Assembly (NCBI GenBank): GCA_019636475.1
Contig: JAHBXN010000011.1
Span: 35,637 to 99,636 of the forward strand
DNA from: Phycisphaerae bacterium
GTDB taxonomy: Bacteria; Planctomycetota; Phycisphaerae; UBA1845; UTPLA1
Reading direction: 5' to 3'
DNA: 64,000 nucleotides
Below are positions 1 through 9,485 of the stretch, one piece after another (position 1 is the first letter of the stretch; each line of letters starts with the position of its first letter). Made by a program: the position numbers and the translations under genes. The notes beneath the pieces are model-generated. The model was not told the DNA's origin, searched no databases, and saw only the letters and a list, made by a program, of their open reading frames with translations.

Positions 1-170
1 ATGATGGCTCCCGGTTGGTTGGGGAACTCTTCCACGGAACCGTTTCCGTCCGCGTTAAACCTGTAGAGCGTCGCACCGCGACTTACGAGGCACACCGGGT
101 CGGCGAAGACCCGTTGGCCAAACGCCAAAAACACGAAACCCATCAAAATCAGATTCGAAGACCGCAGCAT
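1..170 (-). CDS. Partial secreted protein (N-terminus only)
   Basis: Reading leftward from an ATG at 168-170, the frame stays open to the window edge (56 codons). The first ~23 residues look like a Sec signal peptide: MLRSSN, a hydrophobic run (ILMGFVFLAF), then an A-D-P cleavage context. The mature protein begins VCLVSRGATLYRFNADGNG, which resembles the start of a secreted repeat or beta-propeller protein, but too little is present to name a family. No strong Shine-Dalgarno sequence is visible. Codon use is GC-rich at third positions, which supports real coding on this strand; the + strand frames here are shadows. Confidence 0.6.
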   Translation of the reverse strand, partial: MLRSSNLILMGFVFLAFGQRVFADPVCLVSRGATLYRFNADGNGSVEEFPNQPGAI

Positions 171-328
171 CCATCGACCGCGCGCGCAAGGCATTGGAAG
201 TCCCTCCGGATGGCCCTTTAGCCGCACGCCAGCCTTTCCGTCAAGGCGTGGAGGCGACTGTTTCGAGACCATCTTATTCCAACTATAGTTGGCAGACCGG
301 ACCGATAGCAAGGGGTAGCCTGAAAAAT

Positions 329-541
329 GTGCTTGGCGACGAATTACGAAAGGAACGCCTCAGGGCCCAACTGACGCAGGAAGAACTGGCGTCCAGGGCC
401 GGCGTGTCTCGAAATTACGTCAGCCTTCTTGAGTTGAACGAGAAATCCCCAACGGTTCAAATGCTGTTCAGGCTGTGCAAAGTCCTGAAGGTCCGGCCGT
501 CGTCGCTGATTCAACGTGTTGAGCTAGGCGACGGGAGGTAG
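329..541 (+). CDS. XRE-family helix-turn-helix regulator (small)
   Basis: A 70-residue protein that is essentially one lambda-repressor-like HTH_3 domain. It has the hallmark LTQEELASRAGVSRNYVSLLE recognition region (residues ~14-34) followed by the K-S-P-T-V and R-L-C-K-V-L-K-V helices. Such proteins bind operator DNA as dimers. The frame is open upstream to 194, but that part has no family character. The GTG at 329 is preceded by an AAGGGG-type ribosome site at 310-315 and matches where the HTH family begins, so it is preferred. It lies 58 bp before the HNH nuclease gene on the same strand and may be co-transcribed with it; typical of mobile or restriction-type loci. Confidence 0.8.
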   Translation: MLGDELRKERLRAQLTQEELASRAGVSRNYVSLLELNEKSPTVQMLFRLCKVLKVRPSSLIQRVELGDGR

Positions 542-599
542 CCTTGCGAGCCGCCGTTTGGAAGTACAGGGCTCCCCCTGAAGGATCGGATAAATCGAT

Positions 600-1298
600 A
601 TGCCAGAACGGCGACGAACAAGACCACCAAGGCAGGTTGAAAAACGCGTCTATCAGGAAGCAGGGTCGCGATGCGCGTACTGCCCCGAGGCCACTGTCGC
701 CTCTCTCCAGATTCATCACATCGACGGCGACCCGCTGAACCACGTCTTTGAAAACCTGCTTCTGGTCTGCGCCAACTGCCATACGAAGATCACGGCAGGC
801 ACCATTAGCGCAACGACTGTCCGGGACCGGAAACGCTTGCTCATGCAAGCCGGTGCACCGCCTGTATCCATGCCCGCCGTTTCCGTATCAATCAACGCGT
901 CTCAGTTTCAAGGCGACATCGCTCAGACGATCACCAAGATCGCTACGGGAGGACGCCCCCGTATCAAGCACCCCGACGGATCCTTGGGGGCCGACCTAAG
1001 CAAGAAGGGGTACATCGACTACCTTATAGCGCGATACTTCGAGTACCGCCAGGCGGACACGTCCTACGGACGGCACGTCGCGTTTTCGCACGGCGTGTTG
1101 CACAAGAGCATTCAGCGTAAATTCGGGCACAAGACGTTTTTCATGCCCGTCGAGTTTTTTCCGCAGCTGGTGAATTATCTGCATCAACAGATTGACAAGA
1201 CGATCCAAGGCAAGCGCAACACGAAACGTGGCATCCCGAACTATCACACCTTCAACGTGCATCTGATCGAACACGATCACTCGGCCGCACGTCGATGA
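600..1298 (+). CDS. HNH endonuclease with unrecognised C-terminal domain
   Basis: 232 residues. Residues ~13-85 form an HNH/beta-beta-alpha-metal nuclease domain: C-A-Y-C, the IHHIDGD core carrying the metal-binding and catalytic histidines, N-L-L-L-V, and the closing C-A-N-C-H-T-K. The two Cys pairs would bind structural zinc. Residues ~125-232 form a second domain (YIDYLIARYFEYR, FSHGVLHKS, PNYHTFNVH) that I do not recognise; it could recognise target DNA. The gene sits just after a small XRE regulator and before a DarB-like element gene, so a role in a restriction-type or mobile-element nuclease unit is possible but inferred. The start ATG at 600 follows a GAAGGAT site at 580-586. Confidence 0.8.
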   Translation: MPERRRTRPPRQVEKRVYQEAGSRCAYCPEATVASLQIHHIDGDPLNHVFENLLLVCANCHTKITAGTISATTVRDRKRLLMQAGAPPVSMPAVSVSINASQFQGDIAQTITKIATGGRPRIKHPDGSLGADLSKKGYIDYLIARYFEYRQADTSYGRHVAFSHGVLHKSIQRKFGHKTFFMPVEFFPQLVNYLHQQIDKTIQGKRNTKRGIPNYHTFNVHLIEHDHSAARR

Positions 1299-1717
1299 GT
1301 GGAGTGGACGAACCGGTCGGTACGTCGTCACCCAGGGTTTATTACGCCAGTTGTTTAACGCACTCCGGCATTCATATCAAATTCGCATTGTTTTTTGGTT
1401 GATTCCGCCGCGACGATGTGGCATGTCATGTCGCGTCCAATTTAATTCCCTTCAACATGCCCTTCCGATTACTTCGTCACCACACTGAACACACCGCAAT
1501 CCCCGTCCTGATCCGGCTTCCGACGCCGGTGGGCAGGGTCGTTCACGTGCGTGCGGCCGAGCGCGCGGGCGGGCATGAATTCACGGATCGCGCGGCGTTT
1601 TGACGATGGCCCGGAAGTCGCGATCGCATTATCACACCCCATTATTGTTTTCGCTCGAGAGCGGCGACACAGCGGTTGCACTCGAAGACCCATCGCCACA
1701 ACAGGAAGGAGACTCCC
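1299..1717 (+). other. Intergenic stretch between HNH gene and small helical gene
   Basis: About 420 bases with no convincing gene. It includes an AT-richer part (1340-1460), where a promoter for the downstream pair could lie, although no clear -35/-10 pair was identified. From 1600 a frame is open that joins the long helicase frame (start MTMARKSR, then TPLLFSLE). That stretch has poor third-position GC compared with the competing gene at 1718, so it is not accepted as the helicase start. Confidence 0.4.
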
Positions 1718-2035
1718 ATGCCCTACAAGACGATCATTCTCGAACTGCTGCAAGCGAACACGAAGTTGCACGAGACGCTCCGCTGCGGTCGGATGCTGCT
1801 TCCGGTCACGGAGTCACTTGCGATAGCGCTGAAGGCGCGGCACGAGGTGCTGAAGGAGCAGCTCGCCACGACGCAAACCGGCATCGAATCGAGTCAGGCA
1901 TCGAGCGCGGCGATGGAGATCGCGGTCACGGAGATGGAGAATCGTTTGCAGGCCGCGTTTCCGCCGGACGGGCAGGTGGAACTGTCGCTGGACGACGCGA
2001 TGGCGTTCGTCCGAAGTCTCACGTCGCACGCCTGA
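1718..2035 (+). CDS. Small helical protein of unknown function, upstream of DarB-like gene
   Basis: 105 residues starting at the ATG at 1718, preceded by a strong AGGAAGGAG ribosome site (1702-1710). Charged helical segments (KARHEVLKEQLATTQTGIE; AMEIAVTEMENRLQAAF) predict a coiled coil. There are no Cys/His motifs beyond a single Cys and no signal peptide. Third codon positions are strongly GC, which identifies this as the coding frame over the longer overlapping frame. Its TGA stop (2033-2035) overlaps a CTG at 2032 that begins the conserved reading of the large helicase, which suggests translational coupling. I do not recognise the family. Confidence 0.65.
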   Translation: MPYKTIILELLQANTKLHETLRCGRMLLPVTESLAIALKARHEVLKEQLATTQTGIESSQASSAAMEIAVTEMENRLQAAFPPDGQVELSLDDAMAFVRSLTSHA

Positions 2036-5000
2036 AATGGTCGCGCAGCCCGACGCTTTGGGATCTACCCGGCGAAGAAACGCACGAGGATGCAATTGGA
2101 CAGGCCGTCCACGGCGAGCATTCCGAATCCCAAGTCAGTTATTCGACTGAATCAAACGAACAGCATCACGCCACTCAATCCGCAATTCCCAATGACACGG
2201 CACCGGCACCCGTCGTCCAGTTCGCCGGCGGCGAAAAGGAAAAGGCACGCGACATCCTCGCCGCCATTCGCACACTGCAACAAATCGAGCGGGAGAAGCG
2301 GCCGGCATCCTTTGAGGAAAAACAAGTCCTTGCCCGGTTCCCCGGCTTTGGCCCCGTGGCCCTATCGATCTTCCCCGACCCGGTGACGGGCCGCTACAAG
2401 AACGCCGGCTGGCAGGTGCTGGGCGAGGAACTGCAAGCGTTGCTTTCGCCCGCCGAGTACGACAGCGCCAAGCGAACCACGTTCAATGCCTTCTACACGT
2501 CGCCGACCGTAATAGGCGCGATTCACGATGCAATCAAACGGCTCGGCGTGCCCGACAATGCCCAGATTCTCGAACCCGGCTGCGGCAGCGGCAACTTCAT
2601 GAGCCAGGGCGGTGGCCGGCACTGCTTCATCGGCGTCGAATTAGATTCCATATCCGGCCGCATCGCCCGGGCGCTGCATCCCGAACACGACATCCGCATC
2701 GAGAACTTCCGCGACACCAAGCTGCCGGAAGGCCGCGTCGGCGCCGTTGTCGGCAACGTGCCTTTCGCCGACATCAAGCTCGAATACGACGGTAAGCGGC
2801 TGTCGTTGCACGATTATTTCCTTGCCAAGTCGGTCGATGCCCTGAATCCCGGCGGTGTCATGGCAATGGTCACGACGCATTTTACCCTCGACAAGCAGAA
2901 TGCAGCCATCCGTGAGTACCTCGCCTCGAAGGCGGATTTTGTCGGCGCGATCCGCTTGCCCTCCGACGCCTTCAAGCGCGAAGGCACGAACGTCGTCACC
3001 GACATCCTTTTCTTTCGCAAACGCGCCCCCGGCGACCCGGAACATCACGCCGACCCCGACTGGCTCGGCGTCGCGCCGCTTGCGATCGACGGCCTCGAAA
3101 TTCCAATCAATCGCTACTTCCTCAATCACCCGGAGATGGTGCTGGGCGACTGGAGCCGTAAGGACACGCTTTACGGCGGGGAAGGGTACAGCGTCCGTGG
3201 CAACGGCGACCTCACCGCGAAACTCAAGGACGCGATCCGCCAATTGCCGGAATTCGCGCCGACCCATACGGATCATGCGACTGAGAAGCACGCCCCGGAG
3301 TTCACGCCGCCGCCACCCGAGAAGCATATCAACGAAGGCAGCTTCTTCGTCGGAGCGGATCAGGCGATCAATCAGCTTGTTAGCCGCCAGGCCGTGCCGG
3401 TCGTGTACGGCGGGAAGACACTCAAGGCAACCGGCGCGCTGACCGGCCGCAGAATGGCCGCACTGATCGGGCTGCGCGACTGCGCGAGACGCGTGCTTCA
3501 ATCGCAAAACGAAGACTGGCCGGTCGAGCATCGCGACGAAGCGCGGCGCGAACTCAATCGCGTGTACGACCGTTTCGTCCGTGCCTACGGCCCGATTAAC
3601 AAAACGACGTTCGGCGAGACCCGCGACGGCAGCGTCATCCGTCGTCGGCCCAACCTCGTGAAATTCATCGAAGACCCCGACGCGATGCTTGTCATGTCGC
3701 TGGAAGAGTATGACGAAGTCACCGGCAAGGCTGCCAAGGCCGCGATCATGACCAAGGACGTGGTCGGCCGGACGCCCCCCGTGACGAACGTCGCCAGCGC
3801 CGAGGAGGGATTGCTCGTTTCACTCAACCAACGGGGCAGGGTAGACCTGCCGTTCATCGCCGAGTTGTACGACAAGCCCGAACAGCAAATCATCGAAGAA
3901 CTAGGCGATTTGATCTACCGCGACCCCGAATCGAAGCAGTGGAAGACGGCCGACGAGTACCTGTCAGGCAACGTCCGGCACAAGCTGGCCGTTGCCGAAA
4001 AGGCCGGGCCGACATTCGCACGAAACGCCGAGGCATTGCGCCGCGTGCAGCCCGAGGACGTGCTTCCCGGCGACATCGACGCCAATCTCGGCGCGCCGTG
4101 GATACCCGCGTCCGACATCCAGGCGTTCGCAGCCCAGTTGTTTCACGTTTCCCCGGAGGCCGTGCCCGTCGCGCATCTTGAGAAGGACGCGGTGTGGAGC
4201 TTCGACGCAGGTTACGCCGCCAAGCAATCCGTCGCCGCCACGTCTGATTACGGCACCGAACGCGCAAACGGCACATGGCTGCTGGAACTCGCACTCAACA
4301 TGAAGTCGCCGACCATCTACGACGTGATTGACCGCGGCGACAAGGAAGAACGCGTCGTCAATCAGGAAGAGACGATGGCTGCCCGCGAGAAGCAGAAGCA
4401 GATCAAGGAGCGCTTCCGCGCCTGGGTGTTCACCGACCACGAACGCACCGAGCGGCTGGTCCGCATCTATAACGACACATACAACAACCTCCGTCCGCGC
4501 CTCTTCGACGGCTCGCACCTCGACTTCCCCGGCATGAACCAGACGATCCAATTGCGCCCGCATCAAACGGCGGCCGTCTGGCGCGGCATGAGTTCCGGCA
4601 ACACGCTGCTAGCCCACGTCGTTGGCGCCGGCAAGACGTTCACGATGGCCGCGACAGGCATGAAGATGAAGCAGGCCGGACTCATCAAGAAACCGATGTA
4701 CGTCGTGCCCAATCACCTGCTGGAGCAGTTCTCTCGCGAGTTCATGCAGCTCTACCCGAACGCGAAATTGCTCGTCGCCACCAAGGAAGACCTGCGCCGC
4801 GACCGCCGCAAGCTGCTGACTGCCAAGATCGCCAGTGGCGATTGGGATGGCATACTCGTGACGCATTCTTCGTTCGAGCGGATCGGCATGTCGCGGGATT
4901 ACCAGGAGGAGTTCCTCGTTGAGCAGATCGCCGAGTACGACCAGTTGCTGATCGAACACGCCGCCGCCAAGGGATCGAATCGCAACATCATCAAGCAGAT

Positions 5001-7323
5001 CGAGAAACAGAAGGCGGCGCGGGTCGAGCGGCTGAAGAAGTTGCTCGCCCAGGAGAAGAAGGACGACGGACTCGTGTTCGACGAATTGGGCGTCGATCAT
5101 GTGTTCATCGATGAAGCGCATTATTTCAAAAATCTGGAGACGCCGACCAAGATGGACCGGGTCGCCGGCATTCAGACCGGCGGCAGTGAGCGCGCTTTCG
5201 ACGTGTTCATGAAGGCGAGCTACCTGGGCGAGCAGCATCCCGGCCACGGCGTCACGTTCGCCACCGGCACGCCGGTCTCGAACACGATGGTCGAGATGTA
5301 CACCATGCAGCGATTCCTTGACCCGGCCGGGTTGGAGAGCAGGGGCCTGGAACACTTCGACGCATGGGCGGCCACGTTCGGGGAAGTCATTGACACGATG
5401 GAGATTTCACCGGACGGCGCTTCGCTTCGGCCGCGCAGCCGGTTCGCCAAGTTCACTAACCTGCCGGAATTGCAGCAGATGTTCCGGGCCTTCTCCGACG
5501 TGCAGACAGCAGAAATGCTGAAACTCCCGACGCCGAAACTGGAAACCGGCAAGGCGATCGTCGTCGCCTGCCCCATGTCTGACGAACAGCACGCACTACA
5601 GGACGAGCTGGTCAAGCGGTATGAACGACTACGAAGGGACAAGGTGGACCCGCGCGAGGACAACGCGCTGGCCATCACGACCGACGGCCGCAAGCTGGCC
5701 CTCGATGCGCGGATGCTGTCGGCCACCGCACCCGACTTCCCCGGATCGAAGATCAACCGACTGGTCGAGAACGTCCACGACATCTGGCAGCGTACCGCCG
5801 ACACGCGCGGCACGCAGATGATCTTCTGCGACATGGGCGTGCGTACGACGCCGTGGGGCTACTCGGCATATGACGACGTGACAGAAAAACTGATCGCTGC
5901 AGGCATCCCGCGCGAGCAGATTGCCGCCATCGGCGATGCCGATTCCGATGCCAAGAAACAGGCACTCTTCGAGAAAGTCCGTAACGGCTCCGTCCGCGTT
6001 TTAGTCGGCAGCACGCAGAAGATGGGCACCGGCACGAACGTTCAGCAGCGACTTGTCGCTTTGCACCATCTTGATGCCCCGTGGAAGCCGGCGGAAGTGG
6101 AGCAAAGGGAAGGCCGCATCCTCCGCCAGGGCAACACGAACGAAGAGGTTGCTGTCTATCGCTACGTCACCGAAGGCTCGTTCGACGCCTACATGTGGCA
6201 GGCCCTTGAAACCAAAGCCCGATTCATCGGCCAGGTCATCACCGGCGACAACGCTGCCCGCCGGGCCGAGGATGTCGGGGGGCAGGAACTTTCATACGCG
6301 GAAGTGAAGGCCATAGCCTCCGGCAACCCGGCGGTGCTGACGCTGGCTGAAGCCGACGCCGAGTTGCAGCGGCTAGCGCTTCTCAAAAAGAACCACGTCG
6401 ATGAGCAGTACATCGCCCGCCGCAGCGTACGGGACTTGCCAGAGAGAATCGCCCGGCTCAACGAGCGGATATCCAAGCTCACGGCCGACCAATCGACCGC
6501 CGTCGCCCATGCCCGCGACCCGGTTATGATCAACAGGCGAGAGTATGCGAAGGACGAGGCCGTCGCTGCGCTGGGCGCGCAGTTGGACAAACTCCCGCGC
6601 GACGTGCGTGAAGAGCAGCGATTCCCGATCGGCACGTATCGCGGCCTGCGCTTCGGACTCGTGCTGCACCGGGACTTCGCGCCCGATGCGTACATTGAGG
6701 GGGAGACAACGCGCGACGACCGACTCATTCGCGGCAGCCACGGCCCGCGCGCTGTACTTAACGCTCTGGAGCGGCTGTGCAACGCCTACGGCAACGAGAT
6801 TGCCGGTGTGAGGCAGGACCTGTCCATCGCCGAGTCCCAGCTACGGGATTACCAGCACCGGATCGGAAAGCCGTTCGTCCACGAGCCATACCAAACTGAA
6901 TTGGCCGCACTGCGCGACCGGCTCAAGGCGAGCCTCGCCGGTATTCCATCGCACGTCGGCAGTGACGCATCACCTGATCCCGCTTCCGAGCCGCCGCTTT
7001 CGACCGCCGAACTGGCCGAGCGTATCAAGGCGCTCAAAGCCGCCCACACCATCGACGCCGCTCCCGTACGCACCACCACCCGCCGCCTCGACGCCGAGGT
7101 ACCCGTCACGGCCCGTATCCGCCGACGCTCGGCTGATCTTTCTACCGAACCAGTACCGCCCGACGATGCCGCTGCCGATTTCCATCCGAATGACTTCAAG
7201 TTGAGCACTCATTCCGACCTACCGTCCAAAGTTCACGAGAACTTGGACGGAACAATTCGCCTTCTGCAACAGCGGCGGTCGGAGCGTCCCGCAACACCTT
7301 CTCAACCCTGGAAACGCAGATGA
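2032..7323 (+). CDS. DarB-like fused adenine methyltransferase / SNF2-type helicase
   Basis: About 1763 residues. An N6-adenine methyltransferase-like domain carries the SAM-binding motif ILEPGCGSGNF (2568-2600) and a catalytic-type motif G-N-V-P-F (2752-2766; canonical N-P-P-F/Y, here Val in the second position). It is followed by a superfamily 2 helicase: a Q-like R-P-H-Q, Walker A V-G-A-G-K-T-F (~4621-4641), DEAH (F-I-D-E-A-H, ~5104-5121), motif III T-G-T-P-V-S-N (~5263), and motifs V-VI with QREGRILRQG (~6100-6130). This architecture is that of phage P1 DarB and relatives on conjugative elements, which protect incoming DNA from restriction. No ATG/GTG/TTG start exists near the point where homology-like sequence begins (RSPTLWDLPGE, from ~2041). 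The CTG at 2032, overlapping the stop of the gene before, is proposed. The 3' end is followed by ~120 bases without a gene. Confidence 0.8.
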   Translation: MKWSRSPTLWDLPGEETHEDAIGQAVHGEHSESQVSYSTESNEQHHATQSAIPNDTAPAPVVQFAGGEKEKARDILAAIRTLQQIEREKRPASFEEKQVLARFPGFGPVALSIFPDPVTGRYKNAGWQVLGEELQALLSPAEYDSAKRTTFNAFYTSPTVIGAIHDAIKRLGVPDNAQILEPGCGSGNFMSQGGGRHCFIGVELDSISGRIARALHPEHDIRIENFRDTKLPEGRVGAVVGNVPFADIKLEYDGKRLSLHDYFLAKSVDALNPGGVMAMVTTHFTLDKQNAAIREYLASKADFVGAIRLPSDAFKREGTNVVTDILFFRKRAPGDPEHHADPDWLGVAPLAIDGLEIPINRYFLNHPEMVLGDWSRKDTLYGGEGYSVRGNGDLTAKLKDAIRQLPEFAPTHTDHATEKHAPEFTPPPPEKHINEGSFFVGADQAINQLVSRQAVPVVYGGKTLKATGALTGRRMAALIGLRDCARRVLQSQNEDWPVEHRDEARRELNRVYDRFVRAYGPINKTTFGETRDGSVIRRRPNLVKFIEDPDAMLVMSLEEYDEVTGKAAKAAIMTKDVVGRTPPVTNVASAEEGLLVSLNQRGRVDLPFIAELYDKPEQQIIEELGDLIYRDPESKQWKTADEYLSGNVRHKLAVAEKAGPTFARNAEALRRVQPEDVLPGDIDANLGAPWIPASDIQAFAAQLFHVSPEAVPVAHLEKDAVWSFDAGYAAKQSVAATSDYGTERANGTWLLELALNMKSPTIYDVIDRGDKEERVVNQEETMAAREKQKQIKERFRAWVFTDHERTERLVRIYNDTYNNLRPRLFDGSHLDFPGMNQTIQLRPHQTAAVWRGMSSGNTLLAHVVGAGKTFTMAATGMKMKQAGLIKKPMYVVPNHLLEQFSREFMQLYPNAKLLVATKEDLRRDRRKLLTAKIASGDWDGILVTHSSFERIGMSRDYQEEFLVEQIAEYDQLLIEHAAAKGSNRNIIKQIEKQKAARVERLKKLLAQEKKDDGLVFDELGVDHVFIDEAHYFKNLETPTKMDRVAGIQTGGSERAFDVFMKASYLGEQHPGHGVTFATGTPVSNTMVEMYTMQRFLDPAGLESRGLEHFDAWAATFGEVIDTMEISPDGASLRPRSRFAKFTNLPELQQMFRAFSDVQTAEMLKLPTPKLETGKAIVVACPMSDEQHALQDELVKRYERLRRDKVDPREDNALAITTDGRKLALDARMLSATAPDFPGSKINRLVENVHDIWQRTADTRGTQMIFCDMGVRTTPWGYSAYDDVTEKLIAAGIPREQIAAIGDADSDAKKQALFEKVRNGSVRVLVGSTQKMGTGTNVQQRLVALHHLDAPWKPAEVEQREGRILRQGNTNEEVAVYRYVTEGSFDAYMWQALETKARFIGQVITGDNAARRAEDVGGQELSYAEVKAIASGNPAVLTLAEADAELQRLALLKKNHVDEQYIARRSVRDLPERIARLNERISKLTADQSTAVAHARDPVMINRREYAKDEAVAALGAQLDKLPRDVREEQRFPIGTYRGLRFGLVLHRDFAPDAYIEGETTRDDRLIRGSHGPRAVLNALERLCNAYGNEIAGVRQDLSIAESQLRDYQHRIGKPFVHEPYQTELAALRDRLKASLAGIPSHVGSDASPDPASEPPLSTAELAERIKALKAAHTIDAAPVRTTTRRLDAEVPVTARIRRRSADLSTEPVPPDDAAADFHPNDFKLSTHSDLPSKVHENLDGTIRLLQQRRSERPATPSQPWKRR

Positions 7324-7445
7324 ATGGTCCGAAATGATGTCTTGCCCCCTTGTCGGCGTTGCGGAAACGTGAAATTCAACGTTCTATGGGAGCACAACAT
7401 CTTGATGCTATTGACATCGCATGAGGAAGCCGATAGGACTATTAC

Positions 7446-7844
7446 ATGGTTCTGCGCGTGCTCAATCTAGCGGTCGCCTGCTGGGCGCTTCATATCTCGC
7501 CCTCGTTGTGCTTGGCGGGCGTCCTGACTCACCCCTGCACTCCAACCACGAGCGGCACAATCGCAACCACCTGCTATGGTGATCAAGATCACGATCAGCC
7601 TAATTCCGATCCTGGGTCCTGCTCCCACGAGGACAACTGTAATTCCGATCCATGCCATGAGGGCCCGATCGTTAAGGAGGGCGGCGACCAGACGCTCGCT
7701 GTAGCGCCTTTGCTTCCGGTATTGCCTGGATTCAATACGACGGGAGTCTCGCTCGCACCGCTCGCTCCTTGGCACAACTCGGATGGCCCTCCCAATCGAC
7801 CCCAATTGCCGCTCCATCAAAGTGACCTTCCCCTTCTGATCTGA
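7446..7844 (+). CDS. Small secreted His/Cys-rich protein with C-terminal SDLPLLI (family A, copy 1)
   Basis: 132 residues. A signal peptide (~1-24, ending near SLCLAGVL) is followed by a Cys/His/Asp-rich segment (residues ~29-75: C-Y-G-D-Q-D-H-D, C-S-H-E-D-N-C, D-P-C-H-E-G) that could bind metal, then a Pro/Leu-rich tail ending in QSDLPLLI. The protein at 20015 has the same layout: LC-x-AGVL at the signal-peptide end and SDVPLLI at the extreme C-terminus. Both sit immediately before RND efflux genes. ATG 7446 has an AGGA site at 7435-7438. The family is not one I recognise; a periplasmic metal sensor, chaperone or leader function is inferred from context only. Confidence 0.65.
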   Translation: MVLRVLNLAVACWALHISPSLCLAGVLTHPCTPTTSGTIATTCYGDQDHDQPNSDPGSCSHEDNCNSDPCHEGPIVKEGGDQTLAVAPLLPVLPGFNTTGVSLAPLAPWHNSDGPPNRPQLPLHQSDLPLLI

Positions 7845-7943
7845 TTCCCCAATTGACCAGCCGTTAATCGTTCGGCATTGCCGAATGCGTTTTCGTATGC
7901 GCGTGCTTTTTCGCGCAGCTTCGTCAATTGGAGATTGATTATC

Positions 7944-9482
7944 TTGTGCCATGCAAGAGTCTATTGCTGCCGAATTCTGCTTCTGTTCCCTGTCTTTGTG
8001 ATCATGGGCTGCGCGACCGTAAACGCCCGACGCGATTACCAACGTGCAGGCTCTGAGGTCGCGCGCGCCATCGGCCAGGCTCCGCTTGAGAACCCGGAAG
8101 ATCAGGCCATCGCCGACGCCGCAATCGCGGAGTTGATGACTGACGGGCTTACTGCCGACGAAGCCGTGAAGCTCGCGCTGCTCAACAATCCCAGAGCGCG
8201 GGCGGTCTTGCTGCAGGTCGGCATGGCGCGTGCGGACGTGGTTCAAGCCGGCCTCTGGTCGAATCCGACTATCGGATTTTCGTTCAATCTGCCGACCGGG
8301 GGCGGATCTAATCAGTTCGGCATGAACCTGGCCCAAAACATTGCGGACCTGTGGATGATCCCATCGCGCAGCCGTGCGGCAAATCAAGACTTGGAACGGA
8401 TGACACTCAGCGCCGCTCAGGAGCTGGTCTCCTTGGCGGTGGACACGAAAGTTGCATACTTCAACGCCCTGGCGGCTGATAGCGCACTTTCGATTGCGCA
8501 GGACAACGTGTCGCTGACGGAGGAGCTGCTTCGCATTACGAACGCTCGTCTGGAAGCGGGCACGGTCGGGTCACTCGATGTGAATCTCGCAAAGGGGCAG
8601 GCGCTTCGAGCCGAGGTCGATGCTCGATCGGCGCGATTGGAATCAGCAAGTTCACGCCGCACGCTGGCGGCGCTTCTGGGACTGACCACGTCGGCAAAAG
8701 AGATCTTGCTCAACGAGACGCTACCGATGCCTGTTGAGAGCGAACTGCCAGTAGACCGCTACGTGGCGACAGCGCTAGACTCGCGCCTTGATGCCCGCGC
8801 TGCTCGCGACGCGGTTGAGGCGGCTGCCGCCCGAGTCGAGCTTGAACTGGCGAGTGTCTTCAAGAACGTCGAGCTCGGATTCGAAGCGGAACACCAGGCA
8901 CACCGGGCGCAGGGCGGGCGAAAGATTCTCGCCGATACGGCGAGATCGTCCATCGCAAACGGTCAACTCACCGCGCCCGAGATTCAATCGCGCGGCCAGC
9001 GAAATCTGGAAGATAGCCAGCGAATCGACGCCATTCTTGGCCCATCGCTGAGCTTGTCACTGCCCATTTTCGATCAGAACCAAGCGCAGATCGCCAAAGC
9101 CCGAATGAGCTACCTGGAAAGTAAGGCGATGCTGGAGGGCCTCGAACGGGGCATTGTGCAGGATACGCGCGAAGCTGCCGATCGCCTTGCGACTGCCTGG
9201 AACGTAGCGACCCTTTACCAGAATGAAGTCCTGCCACAAGCGCAGGAGACGCTCGATCTATCCCAGGCAACATATCAGGCGGGTCAGACCACGATTTTGA
9301 ACGTCATCGATGCGCAGCGCTCGTTGCTGGAAACGCGTCGGGCGAACGTCGCAGCATTGCAGGCTGCGGCGAGCGCCATTGCTGAATTGGAACGGGCTAC
9401 CGCACGTCCTGTGGATGAATTACTTGAACCGGCCGGGCCAACGACGCAGCCGACTGAAACGCAACCTTCGGGCGAGGGATAA
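7944..9482 (+). CDS. Outer-membrane efflux lipoprotein, TolC/CzcC family
   Basis: 512 residues from the proposed TTG start at 7944, which has a GGAG site at 7930-7933; the frame is open upstream to a TTG at 7878 that lacks one. A hydrophobic leader ends in the lipobox V-I-M-G-C, giving a lipidated N-terminus. The body has two OEP repeats rich in long helices (AVKLALLNNPRARAVLLQVG; LWSNPTIGFSF; TLLNVIDAQ-type hinge read as T-I-L-N-V-I-D-A-Q near residue 460), the pattern of the TolC trimer channel of CusC/CzcC type. With the adaptor at 9727 and pump at 13216 it completes a three-part heavy-metal RND exporter. The tail is Thr/Pro/Gln-rich. Confidence 0.85.
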   Translation: MCHARVYCCRILLLFPVFVIMGCATVNARRDYQRAGSEVARAIGQAPLENPEDQAIADAAIAELMTDGLTADEAVKLALLNNPRARAVLLQVGMARADVVQAGLWSNPTIGFSFNLPTGGGSNQFGMNLAQNIADLWMIPSRSRAANQDLERMTLSAAQELVSLAVDTKVAYFNALAADSALSIAQDNVSLTEELLRITNARLEAGTVGSLDVNLAKGQALRAEVDARSARLESASSRRTLAALLGLTTSAKEILLNETLPMPVESELPVDRYVATALDSRLDARAARDAVEAAAARVELELASVFKNVELGFEAEHQAHRAQGGRKILADTARSSIANGQLTAPEIQSRGQRNLEDSQRIDAILGPSLSLSLPIFDQNQAQIAKARMSYLESKAMLEGLERGIVQDTREAADRLATAWNVATLYQNEVLPQAQETLDLSQATYQAGQTTILNVIDAQRSLLETRRANVAALQAAASAIAELERATARPVDELLEPAGPTTQPTETQPSGEG

Positions 9483-9485
9483 CAA

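Noticed and set aside
1600..2031. N-terminal extension of the DarB-like frame back to ATG 1600
   Set aside because: This stretch fully overlaps the gene at 1718, which has a strong ribosome site and much better codon bias. The extension reads as a low-complexity Gly/Arg/Asp shadow.
2641..3531. Minus-strand frame opposite the DarB-like gene
   Set aside because: Shadow of the coding strand with no recognisable motifs or ribosome site.
7411..7439. TTGACA followed by TAGGAC as a promoter for the gene at 7446
   Set aside because: The -10 match is poor and overlaps the ribosome site, so it cannot serve this gene as a normal promoter.
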